Positions 1-9,629 are shown, counted from the stretch's first letter. The stretch: 64,000 nucleotides of DNA from Maribacter luteus (GCF_009674825.1 NZ_WKJH01000030.1:62001-126000), one strand, 5' to 3'. Translations and numbers: made by a program. The notes: generated by a model from the sequence alone, not told the origin.

Positions 1-96
1 ATGGTCACCAACGGTCTGGATCATATTTATTGTAAAATGGACTATACGCAAGAAAAATATACGTTTTTAAAGCATATTCCTGATTTTAGCCGTTAA
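1..96 (+). CDS. C-terminal end of an unidentified protein (partial)
   Basis: An open frame runs from the window edge to a TAA at 94-96 and gives about 31 residues ending in HIPDFSR. The ATG at base 1 may be internal, because the true 5' end lies outside the window. The next gene starts in the same frame only 12 bases after this stop, so the two are probably co-transcribed. The fragment is too short for me to recognise a family. Confidence 0.5.
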   Translation: MVTNGLDHIYCKMDYTQEKYTFLKHIPDFSR

Positions 97-108
97 TTTG
101 CAAGCGAT

Positions 109-1110
109 TTGAGAATTGCGATAGTCATATTGAACTGGAACGGAGAGGTACTTTTGGAAAGATACCTTCCATCGGTCGTACGGTATTCGGAAGGCGCTGA
201 TATTTACGTTGCCGATAATGCCTCTACAGATGATTCGATTGATTTTCTTAGAACCAATTATCCAGAAATCAAGTTAATACAAAATACTGTCAACGGTGGT
301 TTCGCCAAAGGTTATAATGATGCCCTTATAAACGTAGATGCCGATATTTTCTGCCTGTTGAACAACGACGTGGAGGTTACCCCTAATTGGTTGGCCCCAA
401 TTAAAACTGCTTTTGAGACCATTCCCCATGCCAGTATTATACAGCCAAAGATCTTGGATTTAATGCGAAAAGACCATTTTGAGTATGCCGGTGCGGCTGG
501 CGGATTCATAGATCAATTGGGATACCCGTTCTGCAGAGGGCGAATTTTTCAGGAACTGGAAAAAGATACCGGCCAATACGACGATATAATGGAAATCTTC
601 TGGGCAACCGGTGCCTGTATGTTCATAAAAAGTGATGTCTTTAAGAAATTAGGTGGATTTGATGAGGAATATTTTGCCCACCAAGAAGAAGTTGATCTTT
701 GTTGGAGGGCAAAAAATGCAGGCTATGGAGTTTATTATGTAGGTACTTCTAAAGTTTATCATTTAGGGGGATCCACCTTAAGCAACATGAACCCTAAAAA
801 AACCTATCTCAATTTTCGAAACTCCCTTTTTTCAATTACAAAGAACTTACCTAGGAGAAAAGCGTTCCTTATTATATTTTTAAGGTTACTTCTAGATGGC
901 ATAGCGGCCATTCGCTTTGTTTTCCAATTAAAATTCAATCACTGTCTTGCCATTTTAAAAGCCCATGTAAGTTTTTATTCTAATTTTCGAAGCATGAATC
1001 GGAAACGTGAAAAATTGAACTTCATAAATAATTATTACATCACAAAATCCATTGTATGGTCCCATTTCGTAAATGGAGTAAGGAAATTTAACATTTTAGT
1101 AAAAGATTAA
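109..1110 (+). CDS. Family 2 glycosyltransferase (rhamnosyltransferase-like)
   Basis: A 333-residue GT-A fold transferase that would move a sugar from a nucleotide-sugar donor to a surface glycan or lipid-linked acceptor at the inner face of the membrane. The N-terminus reads IVILNWNGE, followed by ADNASTD and CLLNNDVEV (the DxD-like donor/metal site), then FWATGACMFI and a GGFDEEYF...EVDLCWRA acceptor motif, as in WbbL-type rhamnosyltransferases. The C-terminal 90 residues are basic and hydrophobic and probably associate with the membrane. The start is TTG: an in-frame stop lies 12 bases upstream and no ATG is available before the conserved IVILNWN strand. The acceptor cannot be told from sequence. 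Confidence 0.85.
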   Translation: MRIAIVILNWNGEVLLERYLPSVVRYSEGADIYVADNASTDDSIDFLRTNYPEIKLIQNTVNGGFAKGYNDALINVDADIFCLLNNDVEVTPNWLAPIKTAFETIPHASIIQPKILDLMRKDHFEYAGAAGGFIDQLGYPFCRGRIFQELEKDTGQYDDIMEIFWATGACMFIKSDVFKKLGGFDEEYFAHQEEVDLCWRAKNAGYGVYYVGTSKVYHLGGSTLSNMNPKKTYLNFRNSLFSITKNLPRRKAFLIIFLRLLLDGIAAIRFVFQLKFNHCLAILKAHVSFYSNFRSMNRKREKLNFINNYYITKSIVWSHFVNGVRKFNILVKD

Positions 1111-1143
1111 CTAATTTGACTAATATTAGCTAAGCGAATTGCA

Positions 1144-1151
1144 TAATTTTG
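1144..1151 (+). promoter_or_regulatory. Candidate -7 element upstream of the OmpA-family gene
   Basis: The octamer TAATTTTG fits the Bacteroidota -7 consensus TAnnTTTG. It lies about 65 bases before the ATG at 1217. The nearest TTTG (1115-1118) is 25 bases upstream, longer than the usual 19-base spacer, so the -33 element is uncertain. Confidence 0.35.
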
Positions 1152-1216
1152 ATGTAGAATTTAGTTCTTTTAATAGAGTATCAATTATTAAATTTAAACC
1201 AGTTATAACATAGATT

Positions 1217-2068
1217 ATGAAGAAAATTATTTTAGGCTGTTTGGGTGTGACCCTATTGTTATCATCATGTGTTTCCCAGAAGAAATATGCTGATTTGGAA
1301 GCTAAACATAAGGAAACCCAAGATTTATTGAATTCGGCAACCGTTAAATTGAACAGTTGTTTGGAAGATAAAGCAACGGCAACCTCTAGATTGCAAACAT
1401 TGGAAGATCAAAATGCATTTTTAAAGGCCAATAACCAAGAGTTGATAAACAACATGGGTAATTTAACCACGTTGACAACCAAAGGTGCCGAAAACCTTGA
1501 GAAATCTTTAGAGAGCTTACAAGAAAAAGATCTTACCATCAGAAAACTACAAAATGCCATTACAAGAAGGGATTCTGTAAACCTTGCGTTGGTACAGAGT
1601 TTAAAAGGTGTTTTGGGTAACTTGGATGATGAGGATATCGAAATCAGTGTTGAAAAAGGTGTGGTCTTTGTTTCTATCTCCGACAAATTGTTGTTCAGCA
1701 GCGGTAGCTACAATGTAACCAGTAGGGCCAAAGAAGTTTTAGGTAAAGTTGCACAGGTTGTTAACAACAAACCGGATTTCGAATTCATGGTTGAAGGTCA
1801 TACTGATGACGTTCCTTACAGAAAAGGTGTTTTATTGGATAACTGGGACTTGAGTGTTAAACGTGCTACAGCAGTAGTAAGGATTTTACAGAAAGACTAC
1901 AACGTTGATCCTAAGCGTATGACTGCAGCTGGTAGAGCCGAATATGTACCGGTTTCACAAACTGAAAAATCCAAGAACAGAAGAACAAGAATCGTTGTGC
2001 TTCCAAAAATCGATCAATTCTATAGTATGATCGAAGAAGGAATGAAAGATCCTGCAATCAATAACTAG
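1217..2068 (+). CDS. OmpA-family lipoprotein with coiled-coil stalk
   Basis: A 283-residue outer-membrane lipoprotein that should tether the outer membrane to peptidoglycan. It has a type II signal peptide with lipobox LLSSC (Cys18), then a heptad-rich coiled coil (about 22-125) and a C-terminal OmpA/MotB domain (about 145-265). The peptidoglycan-binding residues are visible: GHTDDVPY, NWDLSVKRA and the NRRTRIVV end motif. After the domain comes a short tail, IDQFYSMIEEGMK, that is also kept in the degenerate paralogue at 9630. The gene stands alone and is closed by a strong hairpin at 2093-2125. Confidence 0.9.
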   Translation: MKKIILGCLGVTLLLSSCVSQKKYADLEAKHKETQDLLNSATVKLNSCLEDKATATSRLQTLEDQNAFLKANNQELINNMGNLTTLTTKGAENLEKSLESLQEKDLTIRKLQNAITRRDSVNLALVQSLKGVLGNLDDEDIEISVEKGVVFVSISDKLLFSSGSYNVTSRAKEVLGKVAQVVNNKPDFEFMVEGHTDDVPYRKGVLLDNWDLSVKRATAVVRILQKDYNVDPKRMTAAGRAEYVPVSQTEKSKNRRTRIVVLPKIDQFYSMIEEGMKDPAINN

Positions 2069-2092
2069 ATAGCAAATCTGCGTTAAAATAAA

Positions 2093-2125
2093 AAAATCGC
2101 CTAGGCATATTGTCTAGGCGATTTT
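2093..2125. terminator. Hairpin terminator between ompA-type gene and yciO
   Basis: A 12-bp perfect stem (left arm 2093-2104, right arm 2114-2125) around a 9-base loop, with A-rich and T-rich flanks. It sits between the stop of the forward OmpA gene and the stop of the reverse yciO gene, so it can work in both directions. Confidence 0.8.
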
Positions 2126-2145
2126 ATTTTTACGATATTGTCCAT

Positions 2146-2766
2146 TCAAAAAATATCGAGACTACCTTTACCTTCCCTCAGTATTTCGGGTTCCTCCCCA
2201 GATAAATCAATCACTGTTGATGCGACATTATCCCCATATCCCCCATCTATTACAATATCAACAAGGTTTTGCCACTTTTCATAGATAAGCTCAGGATCGG
2301 TCGTGTACTCCAAAAGTTCATCTTCATCGTGAATTGAAGTGGATACAATGGGGTTTCCCAATTCTTGAACCAATGTTTTCGCGATTAAATTATCGGGGAC
2401 GCGTATACCAACTGTTTTCTTTTGTTTAAAATCCTTGGGTAAATTGGAACTGCCCGGTAAAACAAAAGTGTAAGGCCCTGGAAGTGCCCTTTTCAATATT
2501 TTAAAGGTAGCGTTATCTATTTGACGTACATAGTCTGATAGATTACTTAAATCGGCACAAATAAAGGACCAATTTGCCTTTGCCAGTTTAATTCCTTTTA
2601 TCCTTGCTATTTTCTCCAATGCACGGGTATTCGTAATGTCACATCCAAGTCCGTAAACCGTATCGGTAGGATAAATAATGAGACCGCCTTTCCGAAGCAC
2701 CTGTACTACTTTGGCAATCGCTTTGGGATTGGGGTTTTCTTCGTAAATTCTGATTAATTCCGCCAT
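2146..2766 (-). CDS. yciO: YciO-type YrdC/Sua5-fold protein
   Basis: A 206-residue single-domain YrdC fold protein. It has the nucleotide-binding PTDTVYGLGCD signature near residue 33 and TPGxYTF-like and VGIRVP motifs (here LPGPYTFVL and TVGIRVPDN). The overall pattern (NWSFICADLSNLSDY, STSIHDEDE, TVIDLSGEEPEILREGKG) follows E. coli YciO rather than TsaC/YrdC, so automatic naming as threonylcarbamoyladenylate synthase may be wrong. It may bind RNA or ATP, and its role in t6A synthesis is doubtful. It starts only 6 bases after the GH16 gene and is probably the last gene of a pcrA-GH16-yciO transcript. Confidence 0.8.
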   Translation of the reverse strand: MAELIRIYEENPNPKAIAKVVQVLRKGGLIIYPTDTVYGLGCDITNTRALEKIARIKGIKLAKANWSFICADLSNLSDYVRQIDNATFKILKRALPGPYTFVLPGSSNLPKDFKQKKTVGIRVPDNLIAKTLVQELGNPIVSTSIHDEDELLEYTTDPELIYEKWQNLVDIVIDGGYGDNVASTVIDLSGEEPEILREGKGSLDIF

Positions 2767-2772
2767 ATTGCA

Positions 2773-3618
2773 TTATTTAACTTGGTATACCCGAACAAAA
2801 TCAACTTCCATAACCGCAGGAAAAGCCACATCGTCTACGCCTTGTTGCCCTCCCCAATTTCCACCGACCGCTAAATTCAATAGAAAATAGAACGGTTTTG
2901 AAAATGGCCAATTATCTTGATTGAAATCCTCGGGTCTTTCAAATGTATATTTTATGTTATCAATGTCATCCAAATAAAACTTCACGTATTCCGCTGACCA
3001 TAATAATCCATAAGAATGGAATTCTTCCTCTGCCGTTTCCAACTCAATTGGTCCGGAAGAGGCTTCTGTACCATCAACATGGTTGTTGGCCGTACTATGT
3101 ATGGTCGAATATACCGTATTTGGCCTATAACTTACATATTCCATAATATCTATTTCCCCGCATTGGGGCCAACCTTTGGTACCAATGTCATTACCGAGCA
3201 TCCAGATTGCTGGCCAAAGACCCTTTCCCTTATAATCTGGAAGCTTGGCCCGTATTTCCATTCTTCCATAGGTGAATTCTTCAGTACTCTTTAAACGAGT
3301 CGAAGTATAATCCCCTATTTCCCGGCCATTACCCGTTTTTTTGGCAATAATTTTCAAAGTCCCGTTACTGACTTTCACGTTTTCATCTGCAACATAATTC
3401 TGCAGTTCATTATTGCCCCAACCGTTTTGACCGGTTTCAAACCGCCAATTTTGTGTCGATAACCGATCACCTTCAAATTCATCGTTCCAGACCAATTCCG
3501 CATTATCCCAATAGTCCGGGGCATTAACATCGTACTTTTTCCCTTCAGTATGCTTACAGGAATTCAACTGAAAAAGAAATAAAACCAGCAACAAATAATT
3601 GAAACGCACCTTTGTCAT
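2773..3618 (-). CDS. Glycoside hydrolase family 16 lipoprotein (laminarinase-type beta-1,3-glucanase)
   Basis: A 281-residue lipoprotein (lipobox LNSC, Cys21) with one GH16 domain. The catalytic motif GEIDIMEYV places the nucleophile at Glu155, the assisting Asp at 157 and the acid/base at Glu160. The WPAIWML strand before it and the C-terminal FYFLLNLAVGGNWGG and VDFVRVYQ strands are typical of GH16 laminarinases, which cut beta-1,3- or mixed beta-1,3/1,4-glucans. It is probably on the cell surface or in the periplasm and acts on algal laminarin. No SusCD pair or other glycan genes are nearby; instead it sits between a DNA helicase gene (29 bases away) and yciO (6 bases away). Substrate is inferred from the family only. 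Confidence 0.88.
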   Translation of the reverse strand: MTKVRFNYLLLVLFLFQLNSCKHTEGKKYDVNAPDYWDNAELVWNDEFEGDRLSTQNWRFETGQNGWGNNELQNYVADENVKVSNGTLKIIAKKTGNGREIGDYTSTRLKSTEEFTYGRMEIRAKLPDYKGKGLWPAIWMLGNDIGTKGWPQCGEIDIMEYVSYRPNTVYSTIHSTANNHVDGTEASSGPIELETAEEEFHSYGLLWSAEYVKFYLDDIDNIKYTFERPEDFNQDNWPFSKPFYFLLNLAVGGNWGGQQGVDDVAFPAVMEVDFVRVYQVK

Positions 3619-3647
3619 AATGGTCTATATTTTAAAACGATCTCAAT

Positions 3648-5975
3648 TCAAGATATCACTTCCAATTTAGCGAATCGCAACAATAATTTCTTGATATCTC
3701 CCTGATCGAATTTTATCTCGGCCTTTTTATCATTTCCGACGCCTTCCAATTTAATAACCACACCACGACCAAAGCGGGTATGGTTTACGACAGCACCTTC
3801 TGTCAGATTAGGGTCTATTACATTGGTATTTCCTATAGGTTTGGCCAATTCGGGTTTTAATTTCCTTAATTTTCGCAATTGGGATTCATTGGGTTTACCC
3901 ACAGGAGGAGGCGTGCCTGTCCGCGGTTTAACCTGTCGTAGTTTACTTTTATCAACCTCTCCGAAAATATCAGCATCGATAAGTGATTTATATCTATATC
4001 CTTTATCTATCGGGGTTAGGTTCTCTATATATTTCTCATCTATCTCTTCTATAAAACGACTGGGTTCGGCATCTATGAGTTTACCCCATCGATATCGATT
4101 TTGGGTATAGGTCAGATATGCCTGTTTTTCTGCCCGTGTCAATGCCACATAAAACAAGCGGCGTTCCTCTTCCAATTCGCTACGGGTGTTCATACTCATG
4201 GCCGAAGGGAAAAGATCTTCTTCCATTCCTACTATATATACGTAAGGGAATTCTAGTCCTTTCGCCAAATGAATGGTCATAAGGGCTACCCTATCGTCGT
4301 CACCAGTATCATTGTCTAAATCTGTTGCCAAGGCCACATCTTCCAGAAACTCCCCAATATTACCGGTAGCATCTGCAATTTCCTTTTGGCCTTCAACAAA
4401 ATCCTTGATTCCGTTAAGTAATCCCTCTACATTTTCCATTCTGGCGATTCCTTCGGGAGTTCCATCCTTTTTAAACTCCAAAAGAATCCCCGTTTTCTTT
4501 GCTACATGTTCAGACAATGTAAAAGCATCGGCACCTTCGTTCATGATCTGGAAGCTCTTGATCATGGTAACGAAATCCTGTAATTTTCGTTTGGTCCCCG
4601 AATTAATTTTCAGATTAATACGATCCAGGTTTTCTATAACCTCGAATATTGATCTACCATAGTGGTTTGCAGCAACAATCAATTTATCCAAGGTTGTCTG
4701 CCCAATACCGCGGGCAGGAAAATTAATGACCCTTTTTAGGGCTTCTTCATCTTTCGGGTTTATCACCAGTCGTAAATAAGACAAAACATCCTTGATCTCT
4801 TTACGCTGATAGAATGAAAGTCCACCATAAATACGATACGGAATATCCCTTTTACGAAGTGCATCTTCAATGGCCCTGGATTGGGAGTTGGTACGATAAA
4901 GCACAGCAAAATCCCCATTTGGTAACTGCTGTTGCATTTTGTTCTCAAAAATGGAACCTGCTACGAACCTACCTTCCTCAGCATCGGTTATACTGCGATG
5001 AATTTTTATCGGAGGACCATCGTCATTAGCTGTCCACACCTCCTTTTCCAATTGGTTTTTATTGTTCGCAATGATTGAATTCGCCGCGTTAACGATATTT
5101 TTGGTGGATCGGTAATTTTGTTCCAATCGGTACATTCCTACATTATCATAATCCCTCTGAAAGTTCAGGATATTACTGATATTGGCCCCTCTGAATGAAT
5201 AGATACTTTGTGCATCATCCCCAACCACACATATATTCTGGTAACGATCGGAGAGTGCTTTAACAATTAAATATTGTGAATGATTGGTATCTTGGTACTC
5301 ATCTACCAAAATATAACGGAACCTATCTTGATACTTCATTAAAACCTCGGGAAAACGGGTCAAAAGTTCATTGGTCCGTAATAAAAGGTCATCAAAGTCC
5401 ATCGCTCCCGCCTTAAAGCATCGGTTCACATATTCTTCGTAAATCTCCCCTGTTCTTGGTCGTTTGGCCATTGCATCCGCTTCAATCAATTCGGGGTTCT
5501 GCATATAAGCCTTCACCGTTATCAAACTATTCTTGTAAGATGATATTCTATTCTGAATCTGTTTATACTTATAGATATCCTTATCCAACCCCATTTCCTT
5601 GATAATCGATGCGATCAAACGTTGGGAATCCTGCGTATCATATATAGTGAAATTACTTGGATAACCCAGTTTATCGCCATCAAAACGTAACAACTTGGCG
5701 AAAACGGAGTGAAAAGTACCCATCCAAAGATTTTTTGCTTCAGAATCCCCTACAATATCGGCAATACGCTTTTTCATTTCCCTAGCCGCCTTATTCGTAA
5801 AGGTCAATGCCAATATATTAAATGAGTCTACCCCTTGCGCCATAAGATGTGCGATACGGTAGGTAAGTACCCTGGTTTTTCCCGAACCTGCACCCGCAAT
5901 AACCATAAGGGGCCCATCTTTATGCAACACAGGGGCCTTTTGGGCCTCATTCAATTCATCTATAAAATTTTTCAA
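3648..5975 (-). CDS. pcrA: UvrD/PcrA-type superfamily I DNA helicase
   Basis: A 775-residue 3'-5' helicase for nucleotide-excision repair, mismatch repair and replication-fork clearing. Motifs appear in order: GAGSGKT (28-34), LTFTNKAA, DEYQDTN, GDDAQSIYSFRGA, the QNYRST motif, MTIHLAKGLEFP and EEERRLFYVALTRA. The C-terminus (last 50 residues, VNHTRFGRGVV) matches the Tudor-like RNA-polymerase-binding module of PcrA. The start is a TTG at 5975: an in-frame TAG lies three codons upstream and no ATG intervenes. It appears to be the first gene of the pcrA-GH16-yciO cluster. Confidence 0.93.
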   Translation of the reverse strand: MKNFIDELNEAQKAPVLHKDGPLMVIAGAGSGKTRVLTYRIAHLMAQGVDSFNILALTFTNKAAREMKKRIADIVGDSEAKNLWMGTFHSVFAKLLRFDGDKLGYPSNFTIYDTQDSQRLIASIIKEMGLDKDIYKYKQIQNRISSYKNSLITVKAYMQNPELIEADAMAKRPRTGEIYEEYVNRCFKAGAMDFDDLLLRTNELLTRFPEVLMKYQDRFRYILVDEYQDTNHSQYLIVKALSDRYQNICVVGDDAQSIYSFRGANISNILNFQRDYDNVGMYRLEQNYRSTKNIVNAANSIIANNKNQLEKEVWTANDDGPPIKIHRSITDAEEGRFVAGSIFENKMQQQLPNGDFAVLYRTNSQSRAIEDALRKRDIPYRIYGGLSFYQRKEIKDVLSYLRLVINPKDEEALKRVINFPARGIGQTTLDKLIVAANHYGRSIFEVIENLDRINLKINSGTKRKLQDFVTMIKSFQIMNEGADAFTLSEHVAKKTGILLEFKKDGTPEGIARMENVEGLLNGIKDFVEGQKEIADATGNIGEFLEDVALATDLDNDTGDDDRVALMTIHLAKGLEFPYVYIVGMEEDLFPSAMSMNTRSELEEERRLFYVALTRAEKQAYLTYTQNRYRWGKLIDAEPSRFIEEIDEKYIENLTPIDKGYRYKSLIDADIFGEVDKSKLRQVKPRTGTPPPVGKPNESQLRKLRKLKPELAKPIGNTNVIDPNLTEGAVVNHTRFGRGVVIKLEGVGNDKKAEIKFDQGDIKKLLLRFAKLEVIS

Positions 5976-6108
5976 TACAATCTAGGATTTAGAGGCGTGA
6001 ATTTACCATTAATTCACCGGACACTAAAAAGCTGCTAACAATAATTATGAACAATGGAAATTGATTATTCTTTCAATTTGAATATATTTAGGCAATAAAA
6101 GTCCGAAA

Positions 6109-6651
6109 ATGCAGCGATTTTACCCCTTTTCATTATTCCTAGGTTTACTTTTTCATTTAACAATGGTCGCCCAAACCAAGAAAGCAGGACCTGTAATAAC
6201 TGATTTCGGTGAAGTTTTCATTGTGAACGAAATTGATTTTGTCGTCGACACTTCGATGGAATTCAAAGTGGTCTTTGACATCATGAATTCCCCCGATGAC
6301 CATAAAACATTGAATTCCTCCATTGAAACCGCTGCCCGTTTTTTGAATATGCATGCCCAAAACGGAGTACCGTTAGAACAAATGAAAATAGCATTGGTTG
6401 TTCACAGTAAAGCTTCGAAAGACATAATGAACAATGAGGCCTACCAAAAACGATATGGAACAAACAATCCTAATATTGAATTAATCAAATCACTATTGAA
6501 CGTGGGAGGTCAAATTATCTTCTGTGGACAATCATCAATGTCCCGTGGCATTTCAAAAGAAGAGTTGATAAGCGGTGTACAATTATCGCTCTCGGCCATG
6601 ACCGCCTTGATCCAATTACAGAATAAAGATTACCAACTCATTAAATTTTAA
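6109..6651 (+). CDS. Exported DsrE-like protein
   Basis: A 180-residue protein with a signal peptide (about 1-22, ending MVAQ) followed by a DsrE/DsrF-like fold. The strand-helix pattern FKVVFDIMNSPDD, KIALVVHSKAS and IIFCGQSSM is typical, with a Cys at the place where the family often carries one. The family includes sulfur-relay and oxidoreductase-associated proteins. The exported forms in Bacteroidota have no assigned function. It is followed after 11 bases by the M20 peptidase gene, which suggests one transcript. Confidence 0.7.
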   Translation: MQRFYPFSLFLGLLFHLTMVAQTKKAGPVITDFGEVFIVNEIDFVVDTSMEFKVVFDIMNSPDDHKTLNSSIETAARFLNMHAQNGVPLEQMKIALVVHSKASKDIMNNEAYQKRYGTNNPNIELIKSLLNVGGQIIFCGQSSMSRGISKEELISGVQLSLSAMTALIQLQNKDYQLIKF

Positions 6652-6662
6652 ATCAGACACTT

Positions 6663-7970
6663 ATGAAAAAACACTTAAGCTTAATGCTTCTCCTAATCGG
6701 AGGTTTGGCATTCGCCCAAAACCAGGGTCTTGACAAAGACTACCAAGCCGTTGAAAAAAAGGTAATTGAATGGCGAAGGGACATTCACCAGAATCCTGAA
6801 CTTTCAAACCGTGAGTTTAAAACTGCTGAAAAAATTGCCAAGCATTTAAAATCTTTGGGAATCGATGTACAAACCGGGGTTGCACATACAGGTGTAGTTG
6901 GTGTTTTAAAAGGTGACCAAGATGGCAAAGTAATTGCTTTACGAGCCGATATAGATGCCTTACCGGTTTACGAACGTAACGACCTGCCATACAAATCGAA
7001 TGTATCTTCAGAGTTCTTAGGGGAAAAAGTCGGGGTAATGCATGCCTGCGGCCATGATACCCACACTGCTATTTTAATGGGAGTTGCAGAAGTATTATCC
7101 AAGAATAAGGATAAGATCAAAGGAACCGTTAAATTCATTTTTCAACCTGCAGAGGAAGGTCCGCCACCGGGAGAAGAAGGTGGTGCTTTATTAATGGTTA
7201 AGGAAGGTGTTCTTAAAAACCCGGATGTAGATGCGATTTTCGGTTTACATATCAATTCCCAAACCCCTGTTGGTGTTATTCGTTATAAATCCGGGGGCAC
7301 AATGGCCGCTGCCCAAAGTTTTACCATAAACGTAAAAGGAAAACAGAGTCACGGATCCCAGCCTTGGTCGGGAATTGACCCGATTATGATCAGCGCCAAG
7401 ATTATCGACGGCTTGCAGACCATTATCAGCCGTGAGGTTAATTTAACGAATGAGGCCGCAGTTATTACCGTTGGGAAAATAAAAAGTGGGGTACGCTTTA
7501 ATATTATTCCCGAAAGTGCTGAAATGATCGGCACCATAAGAACATTGGACTATGATATGAAAGAACACATCAACAAAAGAATGATGGAAATGGTGCCTGC
7601 CATTGCCAAAGCTTATGGAGCTGAAGCAACCATTGAAATCAAGGATGCGACGGATATTACCTATAATGATCCCGCTTTGGTGGAACAAATGCTTCCTACT
7701 ATGAAGCGTGTAGCAGGTGAAAGTAATATTCAAACACAGAAAGCCGTTACGGGAGCCGAGGATTTCTCATATTTTCAGCGCAAAGTACCTGGTTTCTTCT
7801 TTTTCTTAGGTGGAATGACTCCGGGCACTACCGAATCTTTTCCTCACCACACTCCGGATTTCCTCATAGATGACAGTGGTTTACTCCTTGGCGTGAAAAC
7901 ACTGACAGAAATGAGTTTGGATTATTTAAACCCAAATATTTCCAGTGAACCCACAATAAAAGGGAAATAA
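6663..7970 (+). CDS. M20 family amidohydrolase (hippurate hydrolase-like), exported
   Basis: A 435-residue zinc-dependent amidohydrolase with a signal peptide (about 1-18, AFAQ). Metal-binding motifs are clear: ADIDALPVYE, MHACGHDTHTA and QPAEEGPPPGEEGGA, then the dimerisation/lid domain (about 190-305) and the late GAEDFSYF and FPHHTPDF motifs carrying the last ligands. The family releases acyl groups from N-acyl amino acids or peptides. Location is probably periplasmic. It follows the DsrE-like gene closely; the next gene begins 35 bases downstream. Confidence 0.9.
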   Translation: MKKHLSLMLLLIGGLAFAQNQGLDKDYQAVEKKVIEWRRDIHQNPELSNREFKTAEKIAKHLKSLGIDVQTGVAHTGVVGVLKGDQDGKVIALRADIDALPVYERNDLPYKSNVSSEFLGEKVGVMHACGHDTHTAILMGVAEVLSKNKDKIKGTVKFIFQPAEEGPPPGEEGGALLMVKEGVLKNPDVDAIFGLHINSQTPVGVIRYKSGGTMAAAQSFTINVKGKQSHGSQPWSGIDPIMISAKIIDGLQTIISREVNLTNEAAVITVGKIKSGVRFNIIPESAEMIGTIRTLDYDMKEHINKRMMEMVPAIAKAYGAEATIEIKDATDITYNDPALVEQMLPTMKRVAGESNIQTQKAVTGAEDFSYFQRKVPGFFFFLGGMTPGTTESFPHHTPDFLIDDSGLLLGVKTLTEMSLDYLNPNISSEPTIKGK

Positions 7971-8005
7971 AGTAATAATTCGTTTTAAGAGATATCTTAC
8001 GGTTC

Positions 8006-9580
8006 ATGGATTCAATTTTAGGATTTTTAAGTACTGTTTCTTGGTGGATGTGGGTGCTCGTTTTTTTGTTCATTGTTGCTATTCGCGACATTTTTGTTCA
8101 ACAAGCGCATACGATATCACATAACTTTCCAATTGTTGGGCATTTACGTTATTGGTTGGAAAGCATAGGTCCCGAAATGCGCCAATATTTCGTAGCGAAC
8201 AATCGGGAAGAGCTTCCTTTTAACCGTATAGAGCGCAGTTGGATCTATGCATCGGCAAAAAAGGAAAACAATTATGAGGGTTTTGGTACAGATCGCGATA
8301 TTTATGCCCATCAACATATATTCGTTAAAAACCAAATGATGGCCTATAAAATAGGGTCAGGACATCCAAATAAAAAGGATAATTCATTTTTACCGTGCGT
8401 AAAGGTCATGGGGGCATATAACCAACGTAAAAAACCGTTTAGACCCGCATCGGCCATAAATGTATCCGCAATGAGTTTCGGGTCACTTTCAGCTGCAGCT
8501 ATAGAGTCATTGAATGTTGGCGTTGCTAAAGCGGGAGCCTATCATAACACGGGTGAAGGTGGCCTTTCGCCCTACCATAAAAAAGGAGGGGATATCATTT
8601 TTCATTTCGGAACAGGTTATTTTGGCGTTCGAAGCGAAGATGGAAACTTTTCCATGGAAAAACTGAAAACACTGGTCAATGAAAACCCTTGTATCAAGGC
8701 TATCGAAATTAAGCTATCACAAGGTGCCAAACCCGGAAAGGGCGGTGTATTGCCCGGAGCGAAAATAACACCTGAAATTGCCAAAATCAGAGGGGTCGAA
8801 GTTGGAAAGGACGTCCTCTCCCCTGCTACCCATAAAGCTTTTGATACCATTCCTGAGCTTCTAGAACTTATTGAAGATATTGCGGAACAAACCGGATTAC
8901 CAGTCGGTGTCAAGGGAGCTATAGGCAAATTGGACCAATGGGAAGAACTGGCCGACCTTATGATCAAAACAGGGAAAGGACCCGATTTTATAACCGTAGA
9001 TGGTGGTGAAGGCGGTACGGGGGCTGCCCCACCCAGTTTTGCGGATCATGTATCATTACCATGGGTATACGGTTTTTCAAGTCTGTACAAATTGTTCTTG
9101 GATAAAAACCTAACAGAAAGAATCGTCTTTATCGGAAGTGGAAAATTGGGGTTCCCTGCCAAAGCGGCCATGGCATTCGCTATGGGAGTTGACTGCATTA
9201 ATGTGGCCAGAGAGGCCATGATGAGTATTGGATGCATCCAAGCACAGGTATGCCATACCAATCGCTGTCCCGCTGGGGTAGCCACACAAAGTAAATGGTT
9301 ACAAAACGGTATTCATGTGCCGCTGAAATCGGACCGATTGGCCCAATATTTCAAGACTTTCAGAAAGGAACTGATTGAAATCACCCATGCAGCGGGTTAT
9401 GAACATCCTTGCCAATTTACCATGGATGATATTCAAGTAAACGTTGATGACGATTTTCTTCATAGCGATCTAAAATCGACCTATGGTTATGAAAAATCAA
9501 AGGTTGACTTTAATAATATGCAAGAACTTTATGATTGTGAATTTTTAGGAGGACGTGATTTTCACGGAACAATCAAATAA
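8006..9580 (+). CDS. Membrane-anchored FMN-binding glutamate synthase family protein
   Basis: A 524-residue protein with an N-terminal transmembrane helix (about 12-25) and a complete glutamate-synthase-type FMN domain. Visible motifs are SAMSFGSLSAAA, GEGGLSP, the loop GKGGVLPGAKIT, DGGEGGTGAAP (FMN phosphate binding) and CHTNRCPAGVATQ, whose cysteines match the 3Fe-4S cluster region of GltB. It has no amidotransferase (GATase) domain, so it is not a full GltB. Stand-alone proteins of this type are common, but their substrate is not known. Confidence 0.88.
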   Translation: MDSILGFLSTVSWWMWVLVFLFIVAIRDIFVQQAHTISHNFPIVGHLRYWLESIGPEMRQYFVANNREELPFNRIERSWIYASAKKENNYEGFGTDRDIYAHQHIFVKNQMMAYKIGSGHPNKKDNSFLPCVKVMGAYNQRKKPFRPASAINVSAMSFGSLSAAAIESLNVGVAKAGAYHNTGEGGLSPYHKKGGDIIFHFGTGYFGVRSEDGNFSMEKLKTLVNENPCIKAIEIKLSQGAKPGKGGVLPGAKITPEIAKIRGVEVGKDVLSPATHKAFDTIPELLELIEDIAEQTGLPVGVKGAIGKLDQWEELADLMIKTGKGPDFITVDGGEGGTGAAPPSFADHVSLPWVYGFSSLYKLFLDKNLTERIVFIGSGKLGFPAKAAMAFAMGVDCINVAREAMMSIGCIQAQVCHTNRCPAGVATQSKWLQNGIHVPLKSDRLAQYFKTFRKELIEITHAAGYEHPCQFTMDDIQVNVDDDFLHSDLKSTYGYEKSKVDFNNMQELYDCEFLGGRDFHGTIK

Positions 9581-9629
9581 CATACTTTTGTGACTTATTT
9601 TTTAATTCTTTAAATATTCCTCAAGACCC

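Noticed and set aside
2146-2766. Calling this gene tsaC (threonylcarbamoyladenylate synthase)
   Set aside because: The motif pattern follows YciO more closely than TsaC/YrdC, so the t6A role is not supported.
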